64,000 nt of DNA from contig CM068553.1 in assembly GCA_035048495.1 (NCBI GenBank), positions 26,002,978 to 26,066,977 of the forward strand. The letters run 5' to 3'. The stretch is from Euptelea pleiosperma. Its lineage: Eukaryota > Streptophyta > Magnoliopsida > Ranunculales > Eupteleaceae. A model generated the notes under the pieces. That model saw nothing but the letters and a program-made list of their open reading frames with translations, was not told the origin of the DNA and did no database searches. Below are positions 9,457 to 19,575 of the stretch, in pieces. How positions within the stretch are numbered: position 1 is the stretch's first letter; every line of letters begins with the position of its first letter. A program made the translations under genes and the position numbers.

Positions 9457-12400
9457 GTGAAATCGTGTAGGCTATTCTAAGATCTACACGATTTCTCCTC
9501 TTTCCCCATTTCTCTTCTCTTCTCTCTTCCATCTCTGTAACCCTAATCTCTTATCCTGGTTACGATCCAAGATTACAACATGGTATCAGAGCACGGTTAT
9601 GCAACCATGGCTCAATCCTAGAGGTCTGAAGAACCCTAGGGATTGTGGAATCTGATGCGAAGGGCTTTCCAAAGAAGGAGATCATCTCCCATGGACAGCC
9701 ACATGCTTCAGAAGAGTCTGAAACCTTAGCCACCCACTCCAGAAGGTTGGAGAAATGCCTCAGATCAACATTTGCCACTCCAGAAGGCTAGATAAGTGCC
9801 CCTGGTGCAAACCGCACCCACCCAGAAGGCCAGAGAAGACCTTCCGAGCCAAACTGCACCCCAAAAGGCCGGAGAAGACCAGGAGGTGCCGCACCCTTCA
9901 AAGGGTTGGAGAACTACTCCTGGAGCAGATCGCAACCCCCCAAAAGGTCGAAGAAGCCCCCCAAGAGGTGCTGCACCCCTCAGAGTCTGAGAGAACTGCT
10001 CCCAGAGCAGATCGCACCTACCTAGGGCTCCTACAAAAACCCTAGAGCCAATCTCTGGTGTCCCTCAGGTAGTTTTGGGCTACTCCGAACTCTTTCAGGC
10101 ATCAGACAGGCTGTTTTTCTTTGAGAGATCTTATTCCGCTGCCATGAGTATCTCCTAAGAGTCATCCTCTGCGAAGTGAAAGATTACTATTGCCTTTCCC
10201 AGTCTGGGAAGTCACGGTGATCACAGCCCAAGCCTACAGATCATTACGATGAAACTCAACGGAACCAACTATCTTTCGTGGTCTCAATCTGTCAAGATGT
10301 ACATCACAGGACGAGGCAAAGCCGGCTATATCACTGGACACATTACTGCACCTGATTCCTCCGAGGACACATTTGAGAAGTGGGAAGCTGAAAACTCGAT
10401 GGTCATGTCATGGCTACTTCATTCCACGGATCCATCAATCGACACAGGCTTCCTCTTTCTCCCAACTGCCAAGGATATATGGGATGCTGCAACTCAGACC
10501 TACTCCTAGGCTAGGAATTTTGCTAGGATGTATGAGATTCAATAGGAGATAACACATCTGAAGCAAGGCGATCCTCCTCTTGGATCATACTATGATGCGT
10601 TACGCAGCAAGTGGGAAGATGTAGATCACTACCAAACCTACACCCTTGCATGTACCACGAATGCTAGGGAGTTCCGGAAGATGATTTTGCGCGATCACAT
10701 ATTCGAGTTTCTTGGCAGCTTGAACCAGAGCTATGAGCAAGTTCGAGTCAACATCTTGGGCAGAGATCTAACGACGTCGACCCTTGCACAGGTCTACTCC
10801 TACATTCAGAGCGAGGACAGGAAGAGGAGAGCCATGAGCTCCAAGACAGATGCTAATGTTCATTTATCTGAAAAGTCTGCCTTGGTCACTCAGAAATGGA
10901 ACAAACCCACATCCAAGAAGGATGGGGATCTTGATGATCGTGATCCACTCAGATGTGATCACTATGGCAAGCGTCGCCACACTTAGGAGACCTGCTGGAG
11001 TCTTCATTGTCGTCTCGCATAGTTCTCTGAGGGAAGCAAGGCTCTTCCAACAAGCCCTCTGGTAGCAAACAGGGAACCTTTGCCGCTCATGTCACCAGTC
11101 AGGATTCCTCTGATGTGAGCCCTTCCTCTGGGCAGTCCATCACCTTCTCTAGCATGGACATCGACAGGCTTCAACAGTTACTTACCCAGCTTGATGGTCC
11201 TTCTCCACCTACATCATCATTTGCTCAGACAGGTAAATCCCATTCAGCCAACCATGTGTCTACGGCCAGTGGCGGAGCCAGGATTTTGTTGGAGGGCTGG
11301 GCAAGGTTAAAAGGGGTTCGGGAATTATTTTTTTCAGGGTGGGCAACTTCAAGTTAGAAGGGTTATTTTTCGAAAAAAAAAATTTCTATGTTTTGAAAGT
11401 TGAGGGTGGGCAGCAGCTGCCCACCCTCGCCCCCTAGCTTCACCACTGTCTACGGCACCCATTGGTCCTTCTTGGATCATTGATTCTGATGCCTCCAATT
11501 ATATGACTTGTATGCCATCCCTTTTCTCCACCTATCACATATGCTCGGGTAAGGACAAGGTCCGCGTGGCAGATGGCACATTCTCCTCTATCTCAGGAAA
11601 AGGCACTATCTCTGCCACACCTACCTTGTCTTTATCCTCTGTGCTTCATGTTCCTAAATTCACCATTAACCTGCTTTCTATTAGCCATCTTATTATGAGT
11701 CTAAACTACAGTATTACCTTTTTTTCCTACTCACAGTGTTTTTCAGGACTTGAAGACGAGGCGGATGATTGACAATGGTCGTAAGGATGGTGGATTGTAC
11801 CTGCTCGATAGCCACCGACTTCATATTCTATTGCACATCAATCCAATGCCAGTGTCAATAGTTCTAGTGTTAATAAAGACCTGCTAATGCGATGGCATAA
11901 CAGACTAGGTCATTTACCGCTTTCAGTCATGAAGAGTCTGTTACCTCAGTTTGCATCTGTTCCACTTTTTACGTTCAACTGTGAAACTTGTGTACTTGCA
12001 AAACAATGTCGGGTGTATTTTCCAACCAGTTACAATAAAAGTACATTTCCTTTACAACTTGTGCACTCTGATGTTTGGGGACCCAATCCCACTACTTCTA
12101 TCTTTGGTTTCTGCTACTTTGTGGTTTTTGTGGATGACTACAGTCGCTACAGTTGGATCTACCTTATGAAATCAAAAAATGAGGTGCATACTATCTTTCA
12201 GACCTTCCATAAAATGGTGTGCAATCAATTGGGCACCACCCTAAAAGTCATGCGCACTGACAATGGGGAGGAGTACAGGTACTCTACCTTGCCTCCTACC
12301 TTGAGGAGCATGGAATTCTTCATCAGACTTCATGTGTCGATACTCCTCAACAGAATGGGACTGCTGAGCGAAAGCATCGGCATGTCCTGGAGGTTGATCG

Positions 12401-15400
12401 GGCACTTCTTCTTGGTACCCAAGGGGACGCTGTGTTGACAGCATCCTACTTGATCAATCAAATGCCCTCCCATGTCCTGGGATCAAAGTCACCCCTTTCG
12501 CTTGGCTATTCGTCCACTCAGAAGGGATAGCGATGTTTCCATCCCTCTACCCGTCGATGGTTTGTTTCTCTAGATGTCACCTTCAAGAGTCTTCCCTTCT
12601 TCACAGTTGATCGGACTTCTCTTCAGGGAGAGTTTAGGAGTATTGACGAGAATCCAATATCTCTGCAGGGGGAGATTCCTCAAATAGTTCCTTGATTTGC
12701 CTCCTGATGAGTCTCATGTACCCTTGTCTTCATCTCCTACTAACACTATGCCACAAGACCCGCAGCTGAAGACATATGCCAGACGATGTCCGAAAGAGAA
12801 ACAGTCCACCATCCATGCTCACTGCCAGGAAATCTAACTCGATCTAGGTAATGGTGTCCTCAGTGACCTTCATGATGATATTTTTGTTGCTCCTACTATC
12901 CTTCCCATAAACATTGATGTACCTATTGCTCATCGGAAGGGTGTTCGGAATTGTGTTACCAAACACCATATCTCTCACTTTGTTTCCTACCAACAGCTCC
13001 TACCAACAGCTCTGGGGATTTCGAAAGCTTCACAAGCCTTAAGGCCACCATGTCGGCCCAGCCCTCTTAAAGATTGATTTTCCGAACCTCTCACTGTCCA
13101 GAACTTAAACAGATCAGGACCTGGCAAGTGATGACCCACATCGTGACGATTTGTGGTTCGGGTTGGATTTGCCTCAATACGGTGCTCCAAAGACCCTAAA
13201 CCCGAATCCAAGGCTGCCCTTAGGACCGGTAGAACCTTTTAGGTCTCCCCACGTGTCGACGGATCATGGGGCTCCTCTCAACCGTTAGAGGCCTCCTCAA
13301 CTAACAACGAAGGTTCAAAAGAGGCTTCCCCACATACCCTACCTCCTTGATTCCCATTGCCACGTACTCCACCAAGAACCTGGCTGGAATCTTCGGCGTG
13401 CTACACCAAGTGCTGGGATGGCGACACGCGTCTCCCTCTCCTACGTACTGTATTCCACTATGCTTCACCCGTACTTTCTTCTCCAACAGAGCTCGAATGT
13501 TCAGATCCACCATTGCCGACCTCCAACTCCGGCATACCAGCTACTACTTGAGGGGGGATTAGAAGGAATCTTGGAAATCGAAGCACTAATCGCCGCTGAC
13601 GTTGGGACCATAGACGCCATGAGACATATCAAAAAAGAAAAAAAAATGCACCTGATCTTAGTTTTGGAACATCCACTTAATGGGCATATTCCTCGTCCAA
13701 TGAGTATGAGAACTATGGATATATATATATATAGGTTGACATGCTTTTTTGACACACTAAAAGGCACATGGTCATGGGGCCCGCATGGAGATGAATTAAG
13801 GGCTAGTTTTTTGGTGAGGAGACATTCCAACATTTCTAGCCTAATGAAAAATTGATTACAAGTTGAAAAATTCTGGATCATCCATTTTACCGTTAACTTG
13901 GAACTCCACATTTGATAGGTTAGAAGTTTCAGAAGTGGCTGGTTTTTTGTGAGGCTGATCTCTTTGGTGAGGATGATTCAGTGAGGAGATCATCCTCACC
14001 TAAAATCAGCTCTTAACTCATCTCCATGTGGGCCCCATGATCGTGTGTCATTTTTTGTCAAAACGTATGTGTCAAACTACATATAGTACGAATATGAGCA
14101 AAATTTGAGGGTTAAAACCAGAATGTACAGACTTATCCGATAAAAAAAAAAAAAAACTAGAATGTATAGACATCATTGCAATACTACCTCCGACACAACA
14201 AGAAACATAATGGAATATCATCCTTGAGACATCAAAACAACTAGAAGAGCAGAAATGACTAGCATGTGCAACTTTGAGACATTCTAAGTTGAATACAACG
14301 AGATTACTTTTTCCAACCTTAGCCATTTTAGACTCAAATATGAATTCAAGTTTCTGAGACATTCTATACATACAGGATCTCAACACTTTTATTCCATTTT
14401 GCCTCGCTATTATTCCAAGTAAAGTTAAGAAGTAAATCCCCAATGACTAGAGATAAAAAGACACCGAAACACAAACTGAAACCAAAACCTCCATCTGGAT
14501 AGGTGAGTTGGCATCGCAATTTCATCTTACATTTCCAACCAACAAAAACTGCTTTCCAAATACTACTATTATCAACCTCAAGTCATACCTGATTTATACA
14601 GCTTAACCTCGAGACACCGGCCACCAACTTCGCTACATCATCACCAAATTCCTCTTCTACGCTGTGCAGACTTACACATGTGTCATCAATCACATCATGT
14701 AGAATCCCAGCCACAACTGTATCTATGGCCTGCAGCAAAAATGGTGATGTCAATGAAGAGGATTATAGGAGGCCAGACTATTGTATTCATGACTAAAAAA
14801 AAAATTGTATTCTTCATGCTACACCATATATGTGGCCCACCCAAGCATCAATTCAGACTTACATCGGTGACACCTCTTGGATGGGTCATAGTTGAAGATC
14901 ATATCAGGTAGCCATCTTAATTATCCAGTCGAGCAAACATGAGCAAAATTTTGGAGCTAGACAAGTTATCTAACGATCTCAAAAATAAAAAAATAAATGA
15001 CCAATACATTCCAGAGAAAGAGACCCGATGTCTAATTTCTACTACGTTTGAGCAATCCTATCCAGAGGTTGCCCACCAACTGGACCGTCTGGATCAATTC
15101 ATGTGTGTCACATGAGAGACATAGAGTGAAGGACACAACTTTCCTGACTAACACTCTTTCCCTATGAGAAAAAAGAATTGATGCTACCACTTTGTCAAGG
15201 AATAGCAACACGTCAGCTATTAAGGGCAGTAAGAGCATGCTCGAGACAAACCCTGCCACATACTTGAATTCTAGTAACTCAAAGGGAAATACATACTTGT
15301 TTTCCACTTGATGGAACCAACGCTGATAAAATTCTTCCTGTATGTATACAATGAGTTAGATAAGGGTCTCCTGTTTTTCTTAACTGGCCGTGGTGAGCTT

Positions 15401-18165
15401 TCCTTGCAAATGTAATAGCCTTTTGCACCTGCCTTCACAGAGTTTAATGTCTTAGTGGAAGCAAATGACTAGATTCAAATCATAATGCAAGGGGAAATAG
15501 GAAACCTTTGCATGATTAAAGATCGGATACCCAGTTACGTCTACTCCATCCAATATAAGAGAATCTGCAACAAACAAATCAATTGTATTAACAGATGGAA
15601 AACAAACGATTGAAAGAAAAAAAAAAAGATGGGCTCTACATAGTTCAAGAGTTCAGTTCCATTTCAAGAGTGACAAACATTGAGGAGGAACCATGGAAGA
15701 ATATGGCGACCATAATCATTACAAAATATTTCATCTTTCACAAAAGTATGGCTACTCGTGCTACTATCTGAAAATGGTTCAAATTAAATCCCCTTCGCAT
15801 CGTTTGCACTTGCTTACAACATTACAATAACGAGGTGAATGCAAAGAGGAAATGAGGGGCTTCTATGAAATAAATAAACAATTATGACAATAGTTAAACT
15901 CCAGATTTTCAAGATAGGATGGTCCTCAAAGATAGCTGAATAGGTAGAGGGGTGGAAATGTATTTGCAAGACCCAAAAGGAAAAGGGGGAAAAAGGATTC
16001 GGCTTATTTGTGGTGATAACTGATAACAACAAAGAAAATAAACTATTTTGATGGGTAGGATAAAAGATGCTCTTCTCGGTCATCGCTAGCAGCTGCCTCA
16101 TAGTAGTGATACGCGTTGGGCGCAATTGTAGCAACGGGTCTGGAAATAATGTGAGATAAGAGAAGTATTTGAAGGTTGTTTGTGCAAAAAGGGTCCTTGG
16201 ATCTTGAAAGTGAAACGCACAAATGACATTGAAAAAAAAAACAATAGGTACCTCACCTACCCCAACCTTGTTCATACTTTGACTCATAATTTTCCAAAAA
16301 TAAAAAACATTGATCTAAGGTAGATGTTTTTGTTGTTGTAATTACCATATAATAGTTCATTACTGTTAGACTAAGCATCGGGTGAAAAACCAAAAAAGAA
16401 ATTAATTGAATTTTTTTAAGGAACAACCACCAAAAATTACCACCACAAGCATACGTGAGGTGCACACCATTAATACAGGGCATTAAAAAGGTCTAAATAG
16501 CATATGCCTTCTCTAAAGCCTCAATGAATAGAACATATGCCTTAGAGCTTTTATGCCTTTCTAATAAGCCTCCGGGTGTTTTGGGGAAGCCTCGCCTCGA
16601 GGCAAGCCTCAAGGCATAAGCCTCAAAAGCTTTTTAATTCACAGATTCCATGAGTGTCATGATTCAACTTATTTTAAAACCCTTCAACTCCAAAGCATTC
16701 CTTCAGAGTTCCTGTTTTGCAAAGCATGCAATATATTGTTTCCCATATGCAAATACAATGGCATCCCATGATGCAGTCCATGTGGTGTCATTGTTAGTAT
16801 CATACTTTCATAAATTAGAAGGAAAATCATTTCAACCCCCAACAACAAACAATGCAGTAATATATGCCACATGTTTTTATAGTATCTTATCGCTCTTGAA
16901 ATTCATTATTTAACATCGTATCCCTCTTACATTGCACCTTAGTGTACTTTCCCAAAATACACTTTTAAAAGCTAGTAGCATTTGAAGGTCTGAAAAAGAT
17001 GATGAATGGCCCAAAAAGAAAGAGTCAATTGGTGCACGGGATTTATATTAGTTCTTAGAGGTTTTCAGTTTTGAAAGTTAAGGGACATTTTGGCATTTCT
17101 TTTTCTCCATACCTTTCTTTCTTTGACGAAAATGACATTCTAGCATGCTTATCCTTATTACCCCTATAAGCCAAACATTAGATAAACTCTTATCTAGGAC
17201 TTAATCTATCTAGGACAGAGCTATCCCTGCACCCAAGTACCCCCCTAACTCACTCACTAGCCATTGTCTCCCTTTGAAAATTTACCTCTCAAAACTGGTA
17301 CTAAAGGAGTTTCTTAGATTGCAATATCAATTATGAATTATGGATTTCTTTTTTTCATTTTTTGATAAGCATCAATAATGGCATTTGAGAGGTTATCAGT
17401 TTTGTATATGGGAATAAACATGGCAAACAACTTTGTTATTAATTTTGAGAGTATATCTGCTTTTTTTTTTTTTGATAGGAGAGTATATATGCTTTGACAT
17501 GATCTGTTTTGGAAGGTATAACTGTAACTGATTTTTGAAAAAAAACGAAAAAAAAAAAAATCAATTATGAGCAAAAAATTGTGGCAAATAGATGAGAATC
17601 TAGAAACTTCCTCAAAACAAGTTGAACAAAATTTGTCCATCAATTCATAAAGAAAAAAAAATTTTAATTTAAACCATGTCCACGAAAAACAATCAATCAA
17701 AGATGCAGTTTGATAATTCAAACATCAGCAAACATCAGTCAAAGCTTCCCAATTAAAGTAAAACAGAAATTGCCCAATATTATACATACCTGGTTGCTCC
17801 TCTACTCTCGGCCATAAGAAATCGACTTTGGTAGAAAGGCAAGCCCCCGAGGCAATCGCAACCGCAGTGACTGCAACGTGAGCCAGCGCTGACGTTACTG
17901 CTGCATGAGCCGAACCTGTACCGGTGGCAGCCGCAGCAGCAGCTGCAATCACATTTCCAGAGCTAACTACCGAATTCAGGGACGAAGAAATCGCGAATTT
18001 AGGAGCGACATGACCCAAGACGCAGCGGGATCTGACGGTGGAGCTTCTTGGATGCCGATGATGATGATGAACTAAGGGAATTCTACAGAGGGCTTTGATT
18101 TTGGAGCTCTTTTGCCCTATAAACATTCTCGAGCTTTGTTGCCCCAATTCGGTGCAGGAAGACAT
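9002..18165 (-). CDS. CRSH: CRSH-type RelA/SpoT homologue, 5' part (five exons)
   Basis: RelA/SpoT homologues make and hydrolyse the alarmone (p)ppGpp; the plant CRSH branch is a chloroplast enzyme whose C-terminal EF hands make synthesis calcium-dependent. Five exons are read: 18165-17790, 15564-15506, 15428-15297, 14729-14589 and 9058-9002. All have GT donors and AG acceptors and join in frame to 255 codons. Exon 1 gives a Ser/Ala-rich N-terminus like a transit peptide, then [18 protein letters not shown]. Later exons give [15 protein letters not shown], then [18 protein letters not shown] and [15 protein letters not shown] with the HD pair, then [14 protein letters not shown] and [13 protein letters not shown]. 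The usual Glu-Asp after HD is Asp-Asp here. The rest of the HD domain, the synthetase and the EF hands are not in the window, so the gene continues past base 1 or is truncated. The CRSH assignment rests on remembered family sequence, not a search. Confidence 0.85.
9350..9580 (+). repeat. 5' LTR of copia element D, with (TA)n
   Basis: The 231-bp LTR begins TGTTGT and ends ACAACA, a perfect 6-bp inverted end repeat, and directly abuts the primer site. A TA microsatellite occupies about 9420-9454. Confidence 0.85.
9581..9596 (+). promoter_or_regulatory. Primer binding site (tRNA-iMet) of copia element D
   Basis: TGGTATCAGAGCACGG follows the LTR end with no spacer and is complementary to the 3' end of initiator tRNA-Met. 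Confidence 0.9.
9597..10248 (+). other. Leader of copia element D with degenerate internal repeats
   Basis: From about 9725 to 10025 a phrase like CCAGAAGGCCGGAGAAG followed by GAGCAGATCGCACC recurs several times, a degenerate tandem repeat of roughly 45-60 bp. The open frames over it (9755-10045 and 9796-9990) have no recognisable domain. Confidence 0.5.
10249..11070 (+). pseudogene. Copia element D gag remnant
   Basis: The frame starts [19 protein letters not shown], the hallmark start of copia Gag. It continues [18 protein letters not shown] and, after an in-frame TAG at 10507, [18 protein letters not shown]. The zinc knuckle near 10950-10995 reads [10 protein letters not shown], then a stop, then ETCWSLH. 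Two stops therefore interrupt an otherwise continuous Gag. Each is one base change from a sense codon. Confidence 0.85.
11267..11448. mobile_element. hAT-type MITE with 8-bp target duplication
   Basis: The 182-bp insert begins CAGTGGCGGAGCCAGGAT and ends CTAGCTTCACCACTG, the inverted ends of a widespread plant hAT family. TCTACGGC occurs exactly on both sides (11259-11266 and 11449-11456). Removing the insert restores the copia D spacer between Gag and protease. Confidence 0.9.
11457..12660 (+). pseudogene. Copia element D protease-integrase remnant
   Basis: The protease appears at about 11470 as [13 protein letters not shown], where the usual Gly of DSGAS is Asp. From 11887 the integrase reads [18 protein letters not shown], then [36 protein letters not shown] and [10 protein letters not shown] frameshift near 12290-12330 displaces the downstream part; a different frame then carries the region around the expected Glu. 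Beyond 12440 only short linker matches to the RT remain. Not functional. Confidence 0.85.
12996..13727. other. Unassigned, GC-richer DNA
   Basis: No domain was recognised in the open frames (for example 13418-13855). A purine run ACTTGAGGGGGGAT at 13547-13560 resembles a copia polypurine tract but no LTR follows it. Confidence 0.35.
13728..14085. mobile_element. Foldback MITE
   Basis: The two halves are inverted copies. The left arm reads GTTGACATGC, then GGGGCCCGCATGGAGATGAA, and the right arm gives the same order on the other strand with GGGGCCCACATGGAGATGAG. The inner part (GAGGAGATCATCCTCACC and neighbouring words) relates it to the MITEs at 18554-18860 and 26615-26966. Target duplication was not resolved. 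Confidence 0.65.
14086..14588. other. CRSH intron 4, 5'-proximal part
   Basis: No element or exon was recognised between the foldback MITE and exon 4. It contains a short poly-A run near 14143-14155. Confidence 0.4.
14589..14729 (-). CDS. CRSH: CRSH exon 4 (HD dyad)
   Basis: 141 bp (47 codons) between acceptor TGCTGCAG and donor GTATGA. It encodes [18 protein letters not shown], with the His-Asp pair, and then [18 protein letters not shown]. Confidence 0.88.
15297..15428 (-). CDS. CRSH: CRSH exon 3 (start of HD domain)
   Basis: 132 bp (44 codons) between acceptor AAGGCAG and donor GTATGT. It encodes [20 protein letters not shown] and [18 protein letters not shown], the first metal- and substrate-binding segment of the HD hydrolase. 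Confidence 0.88.
15506..15564 (-). CDS. CRSH: CRSH exon 2
   Basis: 59 bp between acceptor TTGCAG (ending at 15565) and donor GTTTCC (from 15505). It encodes the segment [20 protein letters not shown], conserved ahead of the HD domain in this family. Confidence 0.85.
15565..17789 (-). other. CRSH intron 1
   Basis: A 2.2 kb AT-rich intron. The open frames inside it (for example 15814-16287, 16650-16913 and 17338-17721) show no domain. It holds the AAGCCTC-word stretch at about 16485-16645. Confidence 0.6.
16485..16645. repeat. AAGCCTC/GAGGCTT word cluster
   Basis: Within 160 bp the words AAGCCTC, GCCTCGAGGC and GCCTCAAGGC recur on both strands, densest at 16560-16635. It resembles the other word elements, but no end repeats or target duplication could be fixed. 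Confidence 0.4.
17790..18165 (-). CDS. CRSH: CRSH exon 1
   Basis: 376 bp from the ATG at 18165 to the donor at 17789-17788 (CAG|GTATGT). It encodes the putative transit peptide, with a run of seven Ala near residue 75, and the start of the mature protein. It ends one base into a codon, and exon 2 completes it as Asp. Confidence 0.85.
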
Positions 18166-18248
18166 TTTAGTGAGTCGTTGCTCTGAGAGTTCTTAGTGTT
18201 ACGATCACATCGCAGCCATTAAGGGAATCATTTAGCGGAGAAGAAACA

Positions 18249-18428
18249 TGGCAGCGAATTTAGCTGCTGTGGTTGGAAATTCTTCTTCTTCGCCGTTTGC
18301 CATATCTAACGGCGGCAAACGTGTGGTCGTTGGGATTTCGGAAGGAGCACCAGAAATCCCATGGTTGCCAATGTGGAGTAGAACTTTGCTGACTGACCAC
18401 AATATGAGCCACGTGGCATATTCTTAGA
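18249..18428 (+). pseudogene. Short ORF divergent from CRSH, probably a truncated gene
   Basis: An ATG 84 bp from the CRSH start, on the opposite strand, opens a 59-codon frame. It begins MAANLAAVVGNSSSSPFAIS, an Ala/Ser-rich start like an organelle presequence. From about 18365 the DNA matches the ends of a MITE family (see 42156-42528 and 48490-48770), and the frame stops in the repeat. I infer that the first exon of a head-to-head neighbour was cut by the MITE. It could equally be a chance ORF; no downstream exon was found. Confidence 0.4.
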
Positions 18429-18480
18429 GATTCTAGCCGTATGGATGTTTGGCCTACGGACTTAAAACTAGCGTTGCTGG
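18365..18480. mobile_element. MITE end fragment
   Basis: The words TAGAACTTTGCT, ATGAGCCACGTGGCA and CGTATGGATGTTT occur in the same order at 48495-48570, and the middle ones at 42200-42240. Only one end of the element is present here. Confidence 0.6.
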
Positions 18481-18553
18481 CCTCTTCATTTTCAAAGGAT
18501 TAAAACATATCTTTACAATATAATAATAATAATAATGATAGTATAAAAATAAA

Positions 18554-18860
18554 GGGTGGGGCTCGGGGGGACACCATTTTTGTTGGCGTACCTACATCGA
18601 AGATGAATCAAGGGCTGATTTTTGGCGGGGATGATCTCCTCACCATATAGATCACCCCAACAAAAAATCAGCCCATTCTGAAATTTCTAACCCCATCAAA
18701 TGTGGTTTTCAAGTTACACGGTAAAAATCAACGATCCATAATTCTTCACCTTCTAAACCAGTCTATGCATATCAGAATGATTTGACTTGAATTTTTGTGA
18801 GGATGATCTCCTCACCATAGAGATCATCCTCATCAAAAATCAGCCATCACCCCCCCATCC
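18554..18860. mobile_element. MITE with 9-bp target duplication (GGGGCTCGGG family)
   Basis: The 307-bp element is flanked by AAAAATAAA at 18545-18553 and at 18861-18869, exactly. The interior carries inverted copies of GAGGATGATCTCCTCACC and AAAAATCAGCC. Related copies lie at 25474-25752 and 26615-26966. A 9-bp duplication suggests a Mutator-type source. Confidence 0.8.
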
Positions 18861-18889
18861 AAAAATAAATGATAGCATAAAAAAAAATA

Positions 18890-19077
18890 GAGTAGTGATC
18901 ACATGGTCCGGGGTGCATGTGGTGCCCAACAGCGGGCATATTTTGATTGTTGTTGGACACCTCGGGCTGCGCAGTAGTTGCAACTACAGTCTTTTAGCAA
19001 CTCGAGGTGTCCAACAACAATCAAAATATGCCACCTATTGGGCACCACATGCATCCTAGACCATGTGATCACCACTC
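18890..19077. mobile_element. Palindromic MITE with 9-bp target duplication
   Basis: This 188-bp element is almost wholly an inverted repeat. Its arms read GAGTAGTGATCACATGGTCC and GAGTGGTGATCACATGGTCT, and both continue to TTGTTGTTGGACACCTCG. AAAAAAATA flanks it exactly (18881-18889 and 19078-19086). A half copy lies near 26975-27030. Confidence 0.88.
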
Positions 19078-19090
19078 AAAAAAATAATAA

Positions 19091-19202
19091 CGGAAAATTT
19101 TTAAAACGAACCTATATTTAAGGGTATTTTTCAAAAATAACTAAACATTTTAAAATTTGTCAAAACAAACCTACGACGCCAAATGTTTGGCGTAAGCTCC
19201 AA
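19091..19202 (+). repeat. Left terminal inverted repeat of the Mutator-like element
   Basis: It pairs with 28141-28246. Shared blocks include ACGAACC, TTAAGGGTATT, AAATTTGTC and AAACAAACCTACGACG. The palindromic-word array follows and reaches about 19385. Confidence 0.85.
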
Positions 19203-19575
19203 AAAATTTTAAATGACCGATTTGCCTTTCGCTTAACGCCCGACGGTTTGGCGTATGTTACTGAAAAACGCCATACTGTTTGGTGTCTAATAATGTCAGA
19301 CGCCAAATCTTTCAACGTCAGACAATAACATACACCAAATCATATGGCGTCTAATAGTAACATATGCCAAATTGTTTGGCTTATGGTCGTTGTGACGACC
19401 ATTGGAATAGATCCGTTGAAGGACGCTTTTAAATTCTCAATTTCTGTTTTGAAAATATATTACTCTCTCCCACTTAATTGCTCTCTCTCATTTGTTCTCT
19501 CCTAATTCTCATCTTGCTCTTCCATCTTACACAATTCATTAGCTCTATTCTTTTACTTTATTCTAAAACTAAAAA

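Larger units (their letters stand above)
9350..12995 (+). mobile_element. Ty1/copia element D, 3'-truncated, in CRSH intron 4
   Basis: A 5' LTR and primer site are followed by a leader, Gag, protease and integrase on the plus strand. The sequence becomes unrecognisable at about 12995, just before RT should start, and there is no 3' LTR. Gag, protease and integrase are broken by stops, frameshifts and a hAT MITE. It is inserted antisense to CRSH. Confidence 0.88.

Noticed and set aside
9755..10045. ORF in the leader of copia element D
   Set aside because: It is caused by GC-richer internal repeats between primer site and Gag; no domain.
13547..13560. Polypurine tract marking the 3' end of copia element D
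   Set aside because: No LTR resembling 9350-9580 follows it.
13418..13911. Overlapping ORFs of about 140 codons on both strands
   Set aside because: No domain on either strand, and they run into a foldback MITE.
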